DNA of 42,526 nt from a virus. The translations under genes and the position numbers were made by a program. The stretch spans positions 1-42,526 of the IMG/VR virus record IMGVR_UViG_3300009164_000144, one strand, 5' to 3'. Positions within the stretch are counted from its first letter, which is position 1; each line of letters opens with the position of its first letter. The notes under the pieces were generated by a model, which saw only the letters and a program-made list of their open reading frames with translations, was not told the origin of the DNA and did not search any database. This document shows, in pieces, positions 7,060 through 15,623 of the stretch.

Positions 7060-7510
7060 AGTGTTCGTTGGTACTAATTGATCCAGATATTACTGCTGAA
7101 ATTTCAGCATTTTCTATAGCAGGTGTTTCAACTAATATTTCGTCTGCACCAATATCTACTACATGAGTAACGTCGCTGGGTTTGCTTAAAAACCTAGTCA
7201 TATACTCTGGATCTAATTGATCCATAATATCTTTTGTATACTTGGGATAGCCAGACATGAAATATGCAAACATTGTATCAAAATTACTATCTGGTTCCCA
7301 TGCATTTCTGACTACTATTTTATTTCCAAGATCCAAGATAATCTTAGCGGTTGTTTTGTCGGATGTTTTTAAGTTCCTAACAACAGCCACTTGTTCGTCG
7401 TATTGTACAGCATTTTGTTCTTTCATCCAGCCCTTGTCCTGTGTTCTAACACTTTTAGATTTGGGACGAATATAGTAATATGCTACCAAGTATATAGTTT
7501 GTTTTTTCAT
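7043..7510 (-). CDS. Conserved phage protein of unknown function
   Basis: A 155-residue soluble protein starting MKKQTIYLVAYYYIRPKSK. The N-terminal 80 residues alternate hydrophobic and polar positions (IYLVAYYYI, AVVRNL, AKIILDL, KIVVRNAW), suggesting a small beta-sheet domain; the C-terminus is acidic and low in complexity. It begins four bases after the clamp-loader stop, with an AGGTAAA site upstream. In T4 the small clamp-loader subunit gp62 follows gp44, but I see no gp62 similarity here, so that label is not used. Confidence 0.75.
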   Translation of the reverse strand: MKKQTIYLVAYYYIRPKSKSVRTQDKGWMKEQNAVQYDEQVAVVRNLKTSDKTTAKIILDLGNKIVVRNAWEPDSNFDTMFAYFMSGYPKYTKDIMDQLDPEYMTRFLSKPSDVTHVVDIGADEILVETPAIENAEISAVISGSISTNEHYEPAA

Positions 7511-7514
7511 TTGT

Positions 7515-8450
7515 TTACCTATTTAGTGAAATGAGTTCTGTTAATGTTGCACTTAAATTAATTTCTGCATCTGCGCAACTGTTGTGATTAACCAATCCTC
7601 TACGGATAATTAAAATAGCTTCATCTTTACCTTCTTCTGTGTCACTCCAAAGATCAAGATTATCGTAAGTCCATCGAAATACTTCTTCCATTTCTTCTGG
7701 CCTTGCTTGGCTACATATCAATTCTCGTGCCTGCCTAAACTTGCCCATTTTAAATAAATTAACTGCATCTAATCTAAAATCATTAGCAGCAGATCCGATT
7801 TCTTTTGGCTCGTTTAATTTTCCGCTTACGCTATTTGTCTGCACTAAGTTCAAACATTTACGTAGATCTGGATATGTAGCTTTTACATAGCTATCTAATG
7901 TGTCTAGGTCAAAGTCGATATTTTCTTCCATTAGCACCATAGCAGCTCTTGCGGTGAATTCTGTTTGATCTGTTTTCTCAATATGAATTTCATGACATCT
8001 GCTATGCAATGGCGGAATAATTTTGTTTGGATAATTACACGTTAAAATAAATCTAACATTCTCACTGTAATCTTCCATCAGATTACGCATTGCCGGTTGT
8101 ACACTTTCTTTATTTAAATAGTCTGCTTCATCAATTAATACTATCTTAAATGTACCAAATGGCATAGTTTGACAAAAGCCTTCTAGCTTGTCGCGCAACC
8201 AATCAATCTTACGACCTTCCTTACTACCATTGACCATTAATACATCAATATCCTCAACTCCTAGTTGATTAATTAGTATTTTGGCCAATGTAGTTTTACC
8301 AGTGCCTGCTGGACCGTGCAATAGTAAATGCGGAATGGATTTATCTTTAATCCAAAATTCAACTTGTTCCTGTACGGATGGGTCTGTAAATACGTATCCG
8401 TCTACATTCGTAGGACGATATTTCTCTACCCAAAGTTGTGTAACTGACAT
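7515..8450 (-). CDS. 44: Clamp-loader ATPase subunit (T4 gp44 / RFC small-subunit type)
   Basis: Read from the ATG at 8450 (MSVTQLWVEKYRP), preceded by AAAGG, the protein has 311 residues. It is the AAA+ ATPase that loads the sliding clamp onto primed DNA. LWVEKYRPTNVDGYV is the conserved N-terminal RFC box; GPAGTGKT at 46-53 is Walker A; IDEAD at 106-110 is Walker B; LTCNY is sensor 1; and HSRCHEI contains the SRC trans-acting arginine motif at 150-152. The collar region follows. Length matches T4 gp44 (about 319). A longer frame to 8489 would run into the promoter at 8480-8508 and is rejected. It heads a leftward operon behind that promoter. Confidence 0.93.
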   Translation of the reverse strand: MSVTQLWVEKYRPTNVDGYVFTDPSVQEQVEFWIKDKSIPHLLLHGPAGTGKTTLAKILINQLGVEDIDVLMVNGSKEGRKIDWLRDKLEGFCQTMPFGTFKIVLIDEADYLNKESVQPAMRNLMEDYSENVRFILTCNYPNKIIPPLHSRCHEIHIEKTDQTEFTARAAMVLMEENIDFDLDTLDSYVKATYPDLRKCLNLVQTNSVSGKLNEPKEIGSAANDFRLDAVNLFKMGKFRQARELICSQARPEEMEEVFRWTYDNLDLWSDTEEGKDEAILIIRRGLVNHNSCADAEINLSATLTELISLNR

Positions 8451-8467
8451 GTGTGTGCCTTTAAAAA

Positions 8468-8508
8468 GTGTTATTACTAATAATAACACAAGGTTGTGTG
8501 AAAGTCAA
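8468..8508 (-). promoter_or_regulatory. Sigma-70 promoter with overlapping palindromes
   Basis: On the - strand: TTGACT (8503-8508), 17 nt, TATTAT (8480-8485). The spacer holds ACACAA-CC-TTGTGT, and the -10 and start region lie within a second palindrome with 9-nt arms GTGTTATTA / TAATAACAC (8468-8489). Either could be an operator. It would drive the clamp-loader gene. The -35 lies inside the 3' end of the GroES-like gene. Confidence 0.75.
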
Positions 8509-8885
8509 CGGTCTCTGGCAACTTCGTTGGCATGAATAGCAGTACTCATAGTGTCATCGTACTGTTCTTCATCGGACAATAGTAACATGTCATTTGGATC
8601 AATACGCCTGATAGTATGTTTACCGGTTTCGTCTTCAATTTCGACTCCCCGGGTCCATCTACCATGTGAAATTAAAACCCATTGACCTACATCAACATCT
8701 TTTTGCTCAGGGCCTACTGCATAGACTCTAGCCCAACGGGGACGTATACCGTGTGTTTTACCGTTGTCGCTAGGAATAAAAATCCCAGAATTGGTTAGAC
8801 GTTCTTTAAAATTCATATCCGCAACCAGAATTGAATTTCCAATTGGGGTAATTTTTTTAACTTTATGTATCAGTGGGATTCCCAT
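8505..8885 (-). CDS. GroES/gp31-like co-chaperonin
   Basis: A 126-residue protein with the Cpn10 plan: KKITPIGNSILVADMNFKER at the N-terminus is the first barrel strand, SGIFIPSDNGKTHGIRPRWA covers the mobile-loop region, ARVYAVGPEQKDVDVGQWV matches the conserved G-x-V-xx-VG and V-xx-GDxV section, and HTIRRIDPNDMLLL is the last barrel strand. In T4-like phages such proteins replace host GroES so that GroEL can fold the large capsid protein. Length is slightly above GroES (97) and close to T4 gp31 (111). The ribosome-binding site is weak (GGAAA). It follows the 8890-9213 gene by four bases. Confidence 0.82.
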   Translation of the reverse strand: MGIPLIHKVKKITPIGNSILVADMNFKERLTNSGIFIPSDNGKTHGIRPRWARVYAVGPEQKDVDVGQWVLISHGRWTRGVEIEDETGKHTIRRIDPNDMLLLSDEEQYDDTMSTAIHANEVARDR

Positions 8886-8889
8886 TTTA

Positions 8890-9213
8890 TTAATTTCCGT
8901 CGTTAACTATCGAGTCTGCTAAACTTCCTCTTAGAGATCCTGCTCTAACTGCTGGTGCCACCGGCGCCTGTTGTATTAAGATGCTTTCGTCTGCGGTTAG
9001 TTCGTTTTCAGCAACAGCCACAGTGGGTGTATTCAATTGATAATAATCATTCATAATTTGATTACGTGATCGAATAACTTCGCCCCCTGGCCCTAACTCG
9101 TCTCCCCTAGCATTAACTTTCATATTGCCAACTGCAATAGTATCTTCGTTGCTTAGTCTCAGTTTGTCGATGTCAATTGATCGTCCAAGTGCTGATCGGT
9201 GTGTATTTGCCAT
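8890..9213 (-). CDS. Conserved T4-like phage protein of unknown function
   Basis: A 107-residue protein with no signal peptide. The central part, LRLSNEDTIAVGNMKVNARG followed by DELGPGGEVIRSRNQIMNDYY, is of a type I have seen repeatedly in T4-like phages of aquatic bacteria, usually beside the co-chaperonin gene, but no function is established to my knowledge. The C-terminal half is Ala/Val-rich and probably unfolded (APVAPAVRAGSLRGSLADS). AAGGATTAAATT precedes the ATG. It lies between the DnaE-like fragment and the GroES-like gene in one leftward operon. Confidence 0.8.
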   Translation of the reverse strand: MANTHRSALGRSIDIDKLRLSNEDTIAVGNMKVNARGDELGPGGEVIRSRNQIMNDYYQLNTPTVAVAENELTADESILIQQAPVAPAVRAGSLRGSLADSIVNDGN

Positions 9214-9216
9214 AAT

Positions 9217-9732
9217 TTAATCCTTTAAAAATTCCTCAATGGGTAAATCGTAGTAAAGCGAATTAATTTTATGTACTCCTAATAGGTATAATACATAGCT
9301 GGCCACGCTACTACCTCTGCCAACTCCCCATACTATGTTATTCTTTCTCATAGTGTCTACTAGATATTTAAGATAACACAGCAACGGAAACATTTTTTTC
9401 TCTTGAAACAACAATAATTCTTGCCCTACACGTTGCAAGTCTTCATCCGATTTACATAATTCAAGTATATGTTTAGCAATATCAATGTTTTTATATTCAT
9501 CTGGCATAAACCAGGATTCTTGATTTTGTTGATCAAATTCTTCTAACGAAATATCAGAAACAACATATTGTTGTAGCTTTGGAAAATTAACATGAGTTTC
9601 ATCTACACTTTTATTATAAAGTTGTGGATTATCTATTAGGAAATTCCCCAAATCTAAATCTGGTTTGTCGTATAATAAACTGAACAAGTTTTGTTCAGTT
9701 AAATGCCGCTGCCCGAATTGATCGTAATTCAT
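9217..9732 (-). CDS. DnaE-like (DNA polymerase III alpha) domain fragment
   Basis: A 171-residue protein whose last 40 residues read VWGVGRGSSVASYVLYLLGV followed by HKINSLYYDLPIEEFL. This matches the segment of bacterial DnaE/PolC polymerases with GxGRGSxxGSLVxYxLxIT...IDPLxYxLxFERF, which contacts the incoming nucleotide's phosphates. The preceding helical region also has the DnaE flavour. The catalytic Asp motif that follows in DnaE (PDIDxDF) is absent because the protein stops just before it, so it cannot be a full polymerase. It may be a structural or regulatory relic, or a protein that acts with another factor. ATG overlaps the upstream stop (TAATG). Homology is inferred from the motif only. 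Confidence 0.7.
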   Translation of the reverse strand: MNYDQFGQRHLTEQNLFSLLYDKPDLDLGNFLIDNPQLYNKSVDETHVNFPKLQQYVVSDISLEEFDQQNQESWFMPDEYKNIDIAKHILELCKSDEDLQRVGQELLLFQEKKMFPLLCYLKYLVDTMRKNNIVWGVGRGSSVASYVLYLLGVHKINSLYYDLPIEEFLKD

Positions 9733-9965
9733 TAGTTAATATCAATTATATTTTTAAAATTAGCATTCTTATTTGCATCATCAAATATTTTCTGCTGACG
9801 TTTGATAATTTCTTGTTGATAGTCATCCATTATCATTGACAGTTGATTTATTAAATTGTAGTCTCCCATCCTCTGAACTTGTAGCCGTCTTTTAACAAGA
9901 CTGTTATATTTTTCAGTGAGTTCCTCTATTTTAAGATTAGATAAATCTGGTAATAATGGATGCAT
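9732..9965 (-). CDS. Small helical phage protein
   Basis: Read from the ATG at 9965 (MHPLLPDLSNLK) it has 77 residues; a TTG five codons earlier is a less likely start. The sequence is almost wholly helical (IEELTEKYNSLVKRRLQVQR), ending with a basic/Asn-rich tail, and resembles short helical proteins found near the same genes in T4-like aquatic phages. GAGAG upstream is a modest ribosome-binding site. Overlaps the next gene by one base (TAATG). Function unknown. Confidence 0.75.
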   Translation of the reverse strand: MHPLLPDLSNLKIEELTEKYNSLVKRRLQVQRMGDYNLINQLSMIMDDYQQEIIKRQQKIFDDANKNANFKNIIDIN

Positions 9966-9976
9966 AATAAATTCTC

Positions 9977-10165
9977 TCAACTAAAATCTTTGAACATTTC
10001 TTTTCTTCCTGGCTCGCCCAAAGTAATATCAAATAAATCTTTGGTACGTTGTAGCATAACACATGCTAGCATTAACATTTCGTTTTTATCATCTGTTAAC
10101 TGTATAGAAGAATCGATCAATATCATTAATTCTGCCATGCGATCTTTAGTGGGGTTAATGCTCAT
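9977..10165 (-). CDS. Small phage protein of unknown function
   Basis: A 62-residue helical, acidic protein (MSINPTKDRMAELMILIDSS). Its ATG overlaps the MazG stop (TAATG) and its stop lies 10 bases before the next ATG, so it is part of the MazG operon. No domain recognised. Confidence 0.7.
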   Translation of the reverse strand: MSINPTKDRMAELMILIDSSIQLTDDKNEMLMLACVMLQRTKDLFDITLGEPGRKEMFKDFS

Positions 10166-10605
10166 TATAGATCGCCATCTTGCCGATTTTCGCTATAAAA
10201 AGGATCAAATTTTCCCCCGGGGTAGCGAGACTCTAGCTTACGTACATTTTCAGCAATAACATCATTTGGATCTAAGTTTAATGCTCTGCAAGCATTAACC
10301 CAATACCACATGATATCTCCTAGTTCACGTTTCATATGAAAAAGTGATTCGTCATTGAATGCTTTTCCTTGGAAAAATATCTTCTTTGGAATTTCAATAA
10401 ATTCTCCGCTTTCAGCAGCAAGCCCTAAACATGCTGTAAACAACAACGGGACATTGACATCGGGGCCGTGTTTCATTTCTCCATCTATCAATTCATAATT
10501 GGCGTCAATACGGTCGCATGTGTCCATAAATGTAGTTAAGTCATTACTAGGCATACTAGTAACTTCTTCTACAAACTTTTGATATTTGTTTAAATCAATC
10601 TGCAT
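10165..10605 (-). CDS. mazG: MazG-like nucleotide pyrophosphohydrolase
   Basis: Read from the ATG at 10605 (MQIDLNKYQKF), preceded by AGGAG five bases upstream; a GTG two codons earlier is possible. The 146-residue protein has the all-alpha NTP-PPase core: LGLAAESGEFIEIPKKIFFQ supplies the ExxE metal site, and MKRELGDIMWYWVNACRAL the second ExxD metal site. KLESRYPGGKFD is the usual MazG tail. Such enzymes hydrolyse (d)NTPs, or possibly ppGpp-linked pools, to monophosphates; phage copies are often explained as resetting host nucleotide or starvation state. It opens a leftward operon behind the promoter at 10625-10653. Confidence 0.88.
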   Translation of the reverse strand: MQIDLNKYQKFVEEVTSMPSNDLTTFMDTCDRIDANYELIDGEMKHGPDVNVPLLFTACLGLAAESGEFIEIPKKIFFQGKAFNDESLFHMKRELGDIMWYWVNACRALNLDPNDVIAENVRKLESRYPGGKFDPFYSENRQDGDL

Positions 10606-10624
10606 TAACACTCCTGTTTTAATG

Positions 10625-10653
10625 ATTGTATACTATACATTAATAAAGGTCAA
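10625..10653 (-). promoter_or_regulatory. Sigma-70 promoter before mazG
   Basis: On the - strand: TTGACC (10648-10653), 17 nt, TACAAT (10625-10630). The -35 lies two bases past the end of the giant collagen-like gene, so mazG has its own early-type promoter in the 49-nt gap. The spacer includes GTATAGTATAC-like symmetry. Confidence 0.7.
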
Positions 10654-10654
10654 C

Positions 10655-13600
10655 TTATAAGGCAAGGATGGCATTTTTAAAGGCTGTAAAATTTGCCGAC
10701 GACGATGCAATGCTCTTTAAACTTGCAACTGTTATTGAACCGTTGTTAATTCTCGACGAACTCGACGATATTACTTTTTCACCGTTTGTTATTACACTAC
10801 CTAACAATACCTTTGAAAATCCATTGGCTATAATATCTGCCCCTGTTGTTATAAGTATGTTCTGGCGGTCGCCACCTACTAGTTCTGCATAAATGTAAGT
10901 AGTTGCATTTGCTGGTACAGCTACTATTGTGTCGGGTACCTTGGCATAATACCCACCAATGAATAACGGATATGATTTTAAATAAACTGATAATCCAACT
11001 GTGGGTTCTGACGATATGTTCATATCGTATCTTCCTGAACCGTCGGCAAACCATTCATCCTCGTTATGCATAGCACCGGTTACAACATTCTTAGATGAAC
11101 TAATCAATACACTAGTATGGGCCTCAGTTCCAATCATGCAATAGTAACCAAACGTAGTACTAAATCCAAAACTACAACCATACCATGGACTTATACTAGA
11201 GTAAGTGGTAGGAACGGTGCGAGTAAATTTGTTCCAATCGTATGTAGTCATAGTGTTTGAACTAATATTAAATTCTAGTATCTTAAAGAAAGCACCGCCG
11301 GGAACATATATTTCAATGTAATGTAGGAATCTACCATTAGCGGTTAAACAAGCCGTGCCGTTATTAACACTCCAGGAATTAGCAGTATCCCCGCGTTGAC
11401 CATTGGCATAGTCGTTTTCTGTAGTTACAAATGGTCCGTATATATCATTCCAGCCGCCGCTGCTGTAGTGCGCAATATAAAATTGATGTGCGGGCCCAGA
11501 TACAACCGCCCAGAATTTTTTATCCCCATCTAATCCGTTATATACAGTGTTTCCGGCTAATACAACATTGGTTACACTACCAATTGTAGTTGGAATTGCA
11601 GGAATAGTAAATCCAGTAGAAGTGTAAACTCTAACGCCATTCAAGACAGTTATAATATACAGCAATCGGCCAGGAGTGGCACTATATGCCAACGGAGTTC
11701 CTTGTATAGATGTAATACCATAACTATTGGTGTCATTTGATATTACTGCACTAGGATCCTCGACCCCACTGGTTATTGGATTTATTTTAATAGTGTCATT
11801 ACTAGAATACGCGGTTGCAAAAACTCCTTGTGAGAAGTTTGCCGAGATAGATTTACTACCATACGTTACGCTGTCTCCGGTAAACAATATGTTATTGCCA
11901 ATGATATGCCCGTAGGATGCTGTAACACTCTTACTCCAGGCACTGGCGTCGGGAATTCCTACACTTTTACTATAGGTCGCTGTTGCACCATTGCCAATGG
12001 TTTGTGAAAATGTGTATGGGAAAGAATAGATTTGAAATCCTCTGGTATCCCAAGTACCAACTATAGAAAGATTAACTGTTCTGGCATATTCGTCTGTGAG
12101 TACACTTGGTCCTTGTCCGGCAGTGCCAAATCCTTCGCCCATACCACCTGTTGGTGTTTCCCAAGTAGTATCTGGCAGTTTATGATATCGATATCCAGAC
12201 GCTTTAAGTGGTATTAAATTGTTCGGAGAGTCGGATCCGCTAATTAACCAAGTTTTAGGAATTCTCCATAATATGGTAGTACCAAAACCTTGTCCAATGC
12301 CGCCGCCATTTTGTTGGTATACATAATAACCAACAGCTTTCATTATAAACTTTTCAGTGAATTTATTCCAAGTAAATGCAAATGCAGATCCCCAGGGATT
12401 GTATCCAAACGGTAATGTGTTATCTGCTACAGTTTTACCGCTACTAGTCTGATCGATGTTAGTAACCTCGGCATTATCAAATAACTGATGCGATCTGAGT
12501 AAATTCAATGTGTTATCATAAACAGATAACAAAATTGACGTGCTGCTCATTGTTGTGCATAATATTCTATCACCACCAATATCTTGTAACAAGAATATAT
12601 TATTTACACCACTAGTGATTGAAGTTACATCTTTGTAAAGCGTCCACGTATTAGACTTGTTGTTACCATTGGTAAGAGCTATCACATTTCGTGTTACGCT
12701 AGTGACCGAATCCTTTAAACCTAAGTATGCAAAATTTGTTCCGATGTTGTATATTCGTTGAATATATTCATTGCTAGTTGTAAAAGTCACTGCAATAGGT
12801 TCTGTGTCATAAACAAATTCGTCTACTGCTGTGAATCTATAAGCTCTAAATGGTCTAACCAGACCGGTCGGGGTATCAGCATGAAAATATACTACTTGAA
12901 ATCCTTGACTGTCTGTCAGATAAAATGCATAACTGCCTTGAGCACCTAAGCTAAATTTAAAGTCTGAATATAAAGGAACAAAATTTTCTTCCCCTACTCC
13001 TGCCGAAGGCGGCAAGTTTAAATAAGTGCTAGCATCTACGTACTGTTTCATAGCAACGTTGCCAGCAATTCGTTCGTTTCTTTCAAAAGAGTCACCGGCA
13101 ACACGGGATTGAGTTTCGGCAGCTAGTCGGGCTAAAATTACAGTATTACCAGTTAAGCGGTCGGCAGCTTCTGCTGCTACAACATCACCAATATGTGATA
13201 ATATTGTAGCTTGTCTGGTAGGAGTATAATATTTGTTAGTAACTCCTTCGGTTAATTCGTCGCTGGTATTTGCCGCCAATGACGTATTAATATAGGGTTG
13301 ATTATTTGACGAAAACTTAAACGCACTTGCATATACAGTGCCATTGACATCCAATCCGGGTCGCGGACGTTGAACATTCACACCTACGCCGCCTGCTTCG
13401 GGAGTAACAAAATTTATACTATCCTCGGCTGGGCCAAACCCCTCATTGCTAACACCTAATTCTAAAACAGTTTTCTCTCCATCGTATGCATGGTACCTAA
13501 TATAGGCTGTGTCGCCTGCTCCGCCACCTGGATTATTAGGAAATTTAATACCATTAACAGAAGTATTGCCCGAGCTAGGAGTTATCAATGAATTATCTAC

Positions 13601-15622
13601 TAGAATTCTTTTCCATGAACTCCAATTTGCCACATCACCAGTGTTGTCGTTTACTCTAAAAAATATTTTATCTGGTTCGCCCTCTTCTGCATTCCAGTTC
13701 ATTGCCAATTGTGCTGCGGTATCATGCAAATTATCATGTACCGATATTCCCATATAATATGGTCCAGGGAAGTCTGTTGAGCTATGTGCTTGGAATCCTA
13801 ATATATTAGGAGATGGGAATGTTCTTGGTCCAGGGCTTTTAGCACCAACATTAAAATTATACCAACCGCCCATTCCATCTGCACCTGTTGCCCCCGACAA
13901 TCCCGTTGCGCCAATTGGACCGGTTGATCCTTTTGAACCTGTTGCTCCTGTTGCTCCAGCAAATGCAACTATACCGCTTTCGCCTCGTGGGCCGGTTGCT
14001 CCGATTATTCCACCATTGTATATCCATGCAGCCATGGTGGTTGCGCCACCGCCTTCACCTTGTTTAACCTCGAATCCTAGTACGTCTCCGCTTGCAAATA
14101 CTACACTTAAACCTATTACAACAGCACGAGGCGTAGCCGCTAACGCTATAGAAACTTCAGCCCCAGTTGGCTCACCATTTTTAGTAACTTGTATAACAGT
14201 ATCATCGGTATATGGAGTTAAAGCATCTAATGTAATTGCAGACAAAGTACAATATTCAAGAATTGTAATCCCCGGGCCAACACCATCGCTGCCGTAACCA
14301 AAGGTAGCGCCAGGAAATATACTACCAGTATGTTGGCCTACTAATACAATCCTACCGCCGCCTGGGCCGGCAGCACCAGTTGGTCCAGGGGCGCCAGTCG
14401 GTCCTACTGAACTCATGCCAGTAGCACCAACCGGACCCTCGGGTCCGGGAATTCCTTGTATACCTGTGGCGCCAGTAGAGCCCAATGGTCCGGTTTCGCC
14501 AATATATCCTCTAAAGCCGCTAGCACCAGTGGCACCAATGCCGGCAAATCTACCATCAATACCAGTTGCACCTCTTGCCCCAGTGGGACCGGTGGCCCCG
14601 ACGTCACCTGTTCGTGCAAATGTTATTATAACATTTTCAAGATTGCTAAATGATTGAATACCGCTAACTTTTCCGCAAGTTACTGCAAAATATAATTCAC
14701 GTTCGCTTATACTTTCGATAGTAAAAATTGCCGAAGTACTAGGATCTAAACTATCACTGATTCTAAAATGCCCTTTAATAGGATTAGTACTGTCGTCGAT
14801 AGTTCTTAAAAATCCAGCCACAGCAACATTGTTAATATCAATTTTACTAACAAACATTGTATTAACTGCACCCAGATCTGGACTATTCAGAGATACTTTG
14901 CCATCACCGGGGTATGTATCTCCGTAAATTGTTCTATACTTGTATTGTAATGTTATGCCACCAAACTGCCCAGCAGGCCCTTGTGCGCCAGTTGCACCTC
15001 TTGGCCCTGCACCGGTTGCACCGGTTGCTCCTTTACCGCTGCCTCCACTGCCTCCCAAATTGGCAAAATCAATTAACCAATAAGTATTACCATTGTCGGC
15101 TGATGCAAATTCTACTAGAAAATCACCAGTATCGGGAAACATTAGTTGGTTGTTGACTACTTGTTGATTGCCTTTTATTCCGTATGCCATTTTAATTGGC
15201 AATTGAACTCTATGAGACGAATTTGCAACAGAAAACCAAATCACCACGCTACCATATTGCCCAGTTGGTGGAAATCCAGTGAAATCCAATTCTATGTTAT
15301 TTACTACTGTTATTTTTTGTACAGATCCGTCAGTATAAACTACACCAACTGTTCCTTGTCTGAGACCTAAATCTTTAAATGTATAGCTGGGCGATTTTAA
15401 TTGTGGTCTTGTTACTAGTGTGTAATTGAAATCGTTTGTTACTACTTCATTTCCAATTGGGCCTAATACTACAGCTCTATTTTGTAATGAATTAATTTCA
15501 AGTTTAGCATTTCCTAATGCTACTTTGATATTAGAAAAGTTATCTCTAAAACCTTGACTGTCGTTATTCTGCCCAGCGATTGGGAAAAGTTCGTTAATCC
15601 TGCTTGTGTTGATGTTGCTCAT
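10655..15622 (-). CDS. Giant collagen-like virion/fibre protein with knob-like domain
   Basis: A 1655-residue protein. The N-terminus (SRINELFPIAGQNNDSQGFR) is of a kind found in large virion proteins of T4-like aquatic phages. Three collagen-type Gly-X-Y blocks (about residues 195-220, 340-425 and 540-585, e.g. [20 protein letters not shown]) alternate with beta-rich domains. After the third block, GWYNFNVGAKSPGPRTFPSP and ISVHDNLHDTAAQLA with SSWKRILVD resemble a pyocin-knob-type fibre domain. The long C-terminal half (about 860-1655) is Ser/Thr/Gly/Tyr-rich beta sequence, probably a repeat or propeller-like receptor-binding region. It is best read as a tail or capsid fibre. No catalytic motif seen. 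It ends the leftward structural block. Confidence 0.88.
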   Translation of the reverse strand: MSNINTSRINELFPIAGQNNDSQGFRDNFSNIKVALGNAKLEINSLQNRAVVLGPIGNEVVTNDFNYTLVTRPQLKSPSYTFKDLGLRQGTVGVVYTDGSVQKITVVNNIELDFTGFPPTGQYGSVVIWFSVANSSHRVQLPIKMAYGIKGNQQVVNNQLMFPDTGDFLVEFASADNGNTYWLIDFANLGGSGGSGKGATGATGAGPRGATGAQGPAGQFGGITLQYKYRTIYGDTYPGDGKVSLNSPDLGAVNTMFVSKIDINNVAVAGFLRTIDDSTNPIKGHFRISDSLDPSTSAIFTIESISERELYFAVTCGKVSGIQSFSNLENVIITFARTGDVGATGPTGARGATGIDGRFAGIGATGASGFRGYIGETGPLGSTGATGIQGIPGPEGPVGATGMSSVGPTGAPGPTGAAGPGGGRIVLVGQHTGSIFPGATFGYGSDGVGPGITILEYCTLSAITLDALTPYTDDTVIQVTKNGEPTGAEVSIALAATPRAVVIGLSVVFASGDVLGFEVKQGEGGGATTMAAWIYNGGIIGATGPRGESGIVAFAGATGATGSKGSTGPIGATGLSGATGADGMGGWYNFNVGAKSPGPRTFPSPNILGFQAHSSTDFPGPYYMGISVHDNLHDTAAQLAMNWNAEEGEPDKIFFRVNDNTGDVANWSSWKRILVDNSLITPSSGNTSVNGIKFPNNPGGGAGDTAYIRYHAYDGEKTVLELGVSNEGFGPAEDSINFVTPEAGGVGVNVQRPRPGLDVNGTVYASAFKFSSNNQPYINTSLAANTSDELTEGVTNKYYTPTRQATILSHIGDVVAAEAADRLTGNTVILARLAAETQSRVAGDSFERNERIAGNVAMKQYVDASTYLNLPPSAGVGEENFVPLYSDFKFSLGAQGSYAFYLTDSQGFQVVYFHADTPTGLVRPFRAYRFTAVDEFVYDTEPIAVTFTTSNEYIQRIYNIGTNFAYLGLKDSVTSVTRNVIALTNGNNKSNTWTLYKDVTSITSGVNNIFLLQDIGGDRILCTTMSSTSILLSVYDNTLNLLRSHQLFDNAEVTNIDQTSSGKTVADNTLPFGYNPWGSAFAFTWNKFTEKFIMKAVGYYVYQQNGGGIGQGFGTTILWRIPKTWLISGSDSPNNLIPLKASGYRYHKLPDTTWETPTGGMGEGFGTAGQGPSVLTDEYARTVNLSIVGTWDTRGFQIYSFPYTFSQTIGNGATATYSKSVGIPDASAWSKSVTASYGHIIGNNILFTGDSVTYGSKSISANFSQGVFATAYSSNDTIKINPITSGVEDPSAVISNDTNSYGITSIQGTPLAYSATPGRLLYIITVLNGVRVYTSTGFTIPAIPTTIGSVTNVVLAGNTVYNGLDGDKKFWAVVSGPAHQFYIAHYSSGGWNDIYGPFVTTENDYANGQRGDTANSWSVNNGTACLTANGRFLHYIEIYVPGGAFFKILEFNISSNTMTTYDWNKFTRTVPTTYSSISPWYGCSFGFSTTFGYYCMIGTEAHTSVLISSSKNVVTGAMHNEDEWFADGSGRYDMNISSEPTVGLSVYLKSYPLFIGGYYAKVPDTIVAVPANATTYIYAELVGGDRQNILITTGADIIANGFSKVLLGSVITNGEKVISSSSSRINNGSITVASLKSIASSSANFTAFKNAILAL

Positions 15623-15623
15623 A

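Noticed and set aside
7043-7510. Clamp-loader small subunit gp62 by position after gp44
   Set aside because: No sequence resemblance to gp62 that I can recognise; position alone is not enough.
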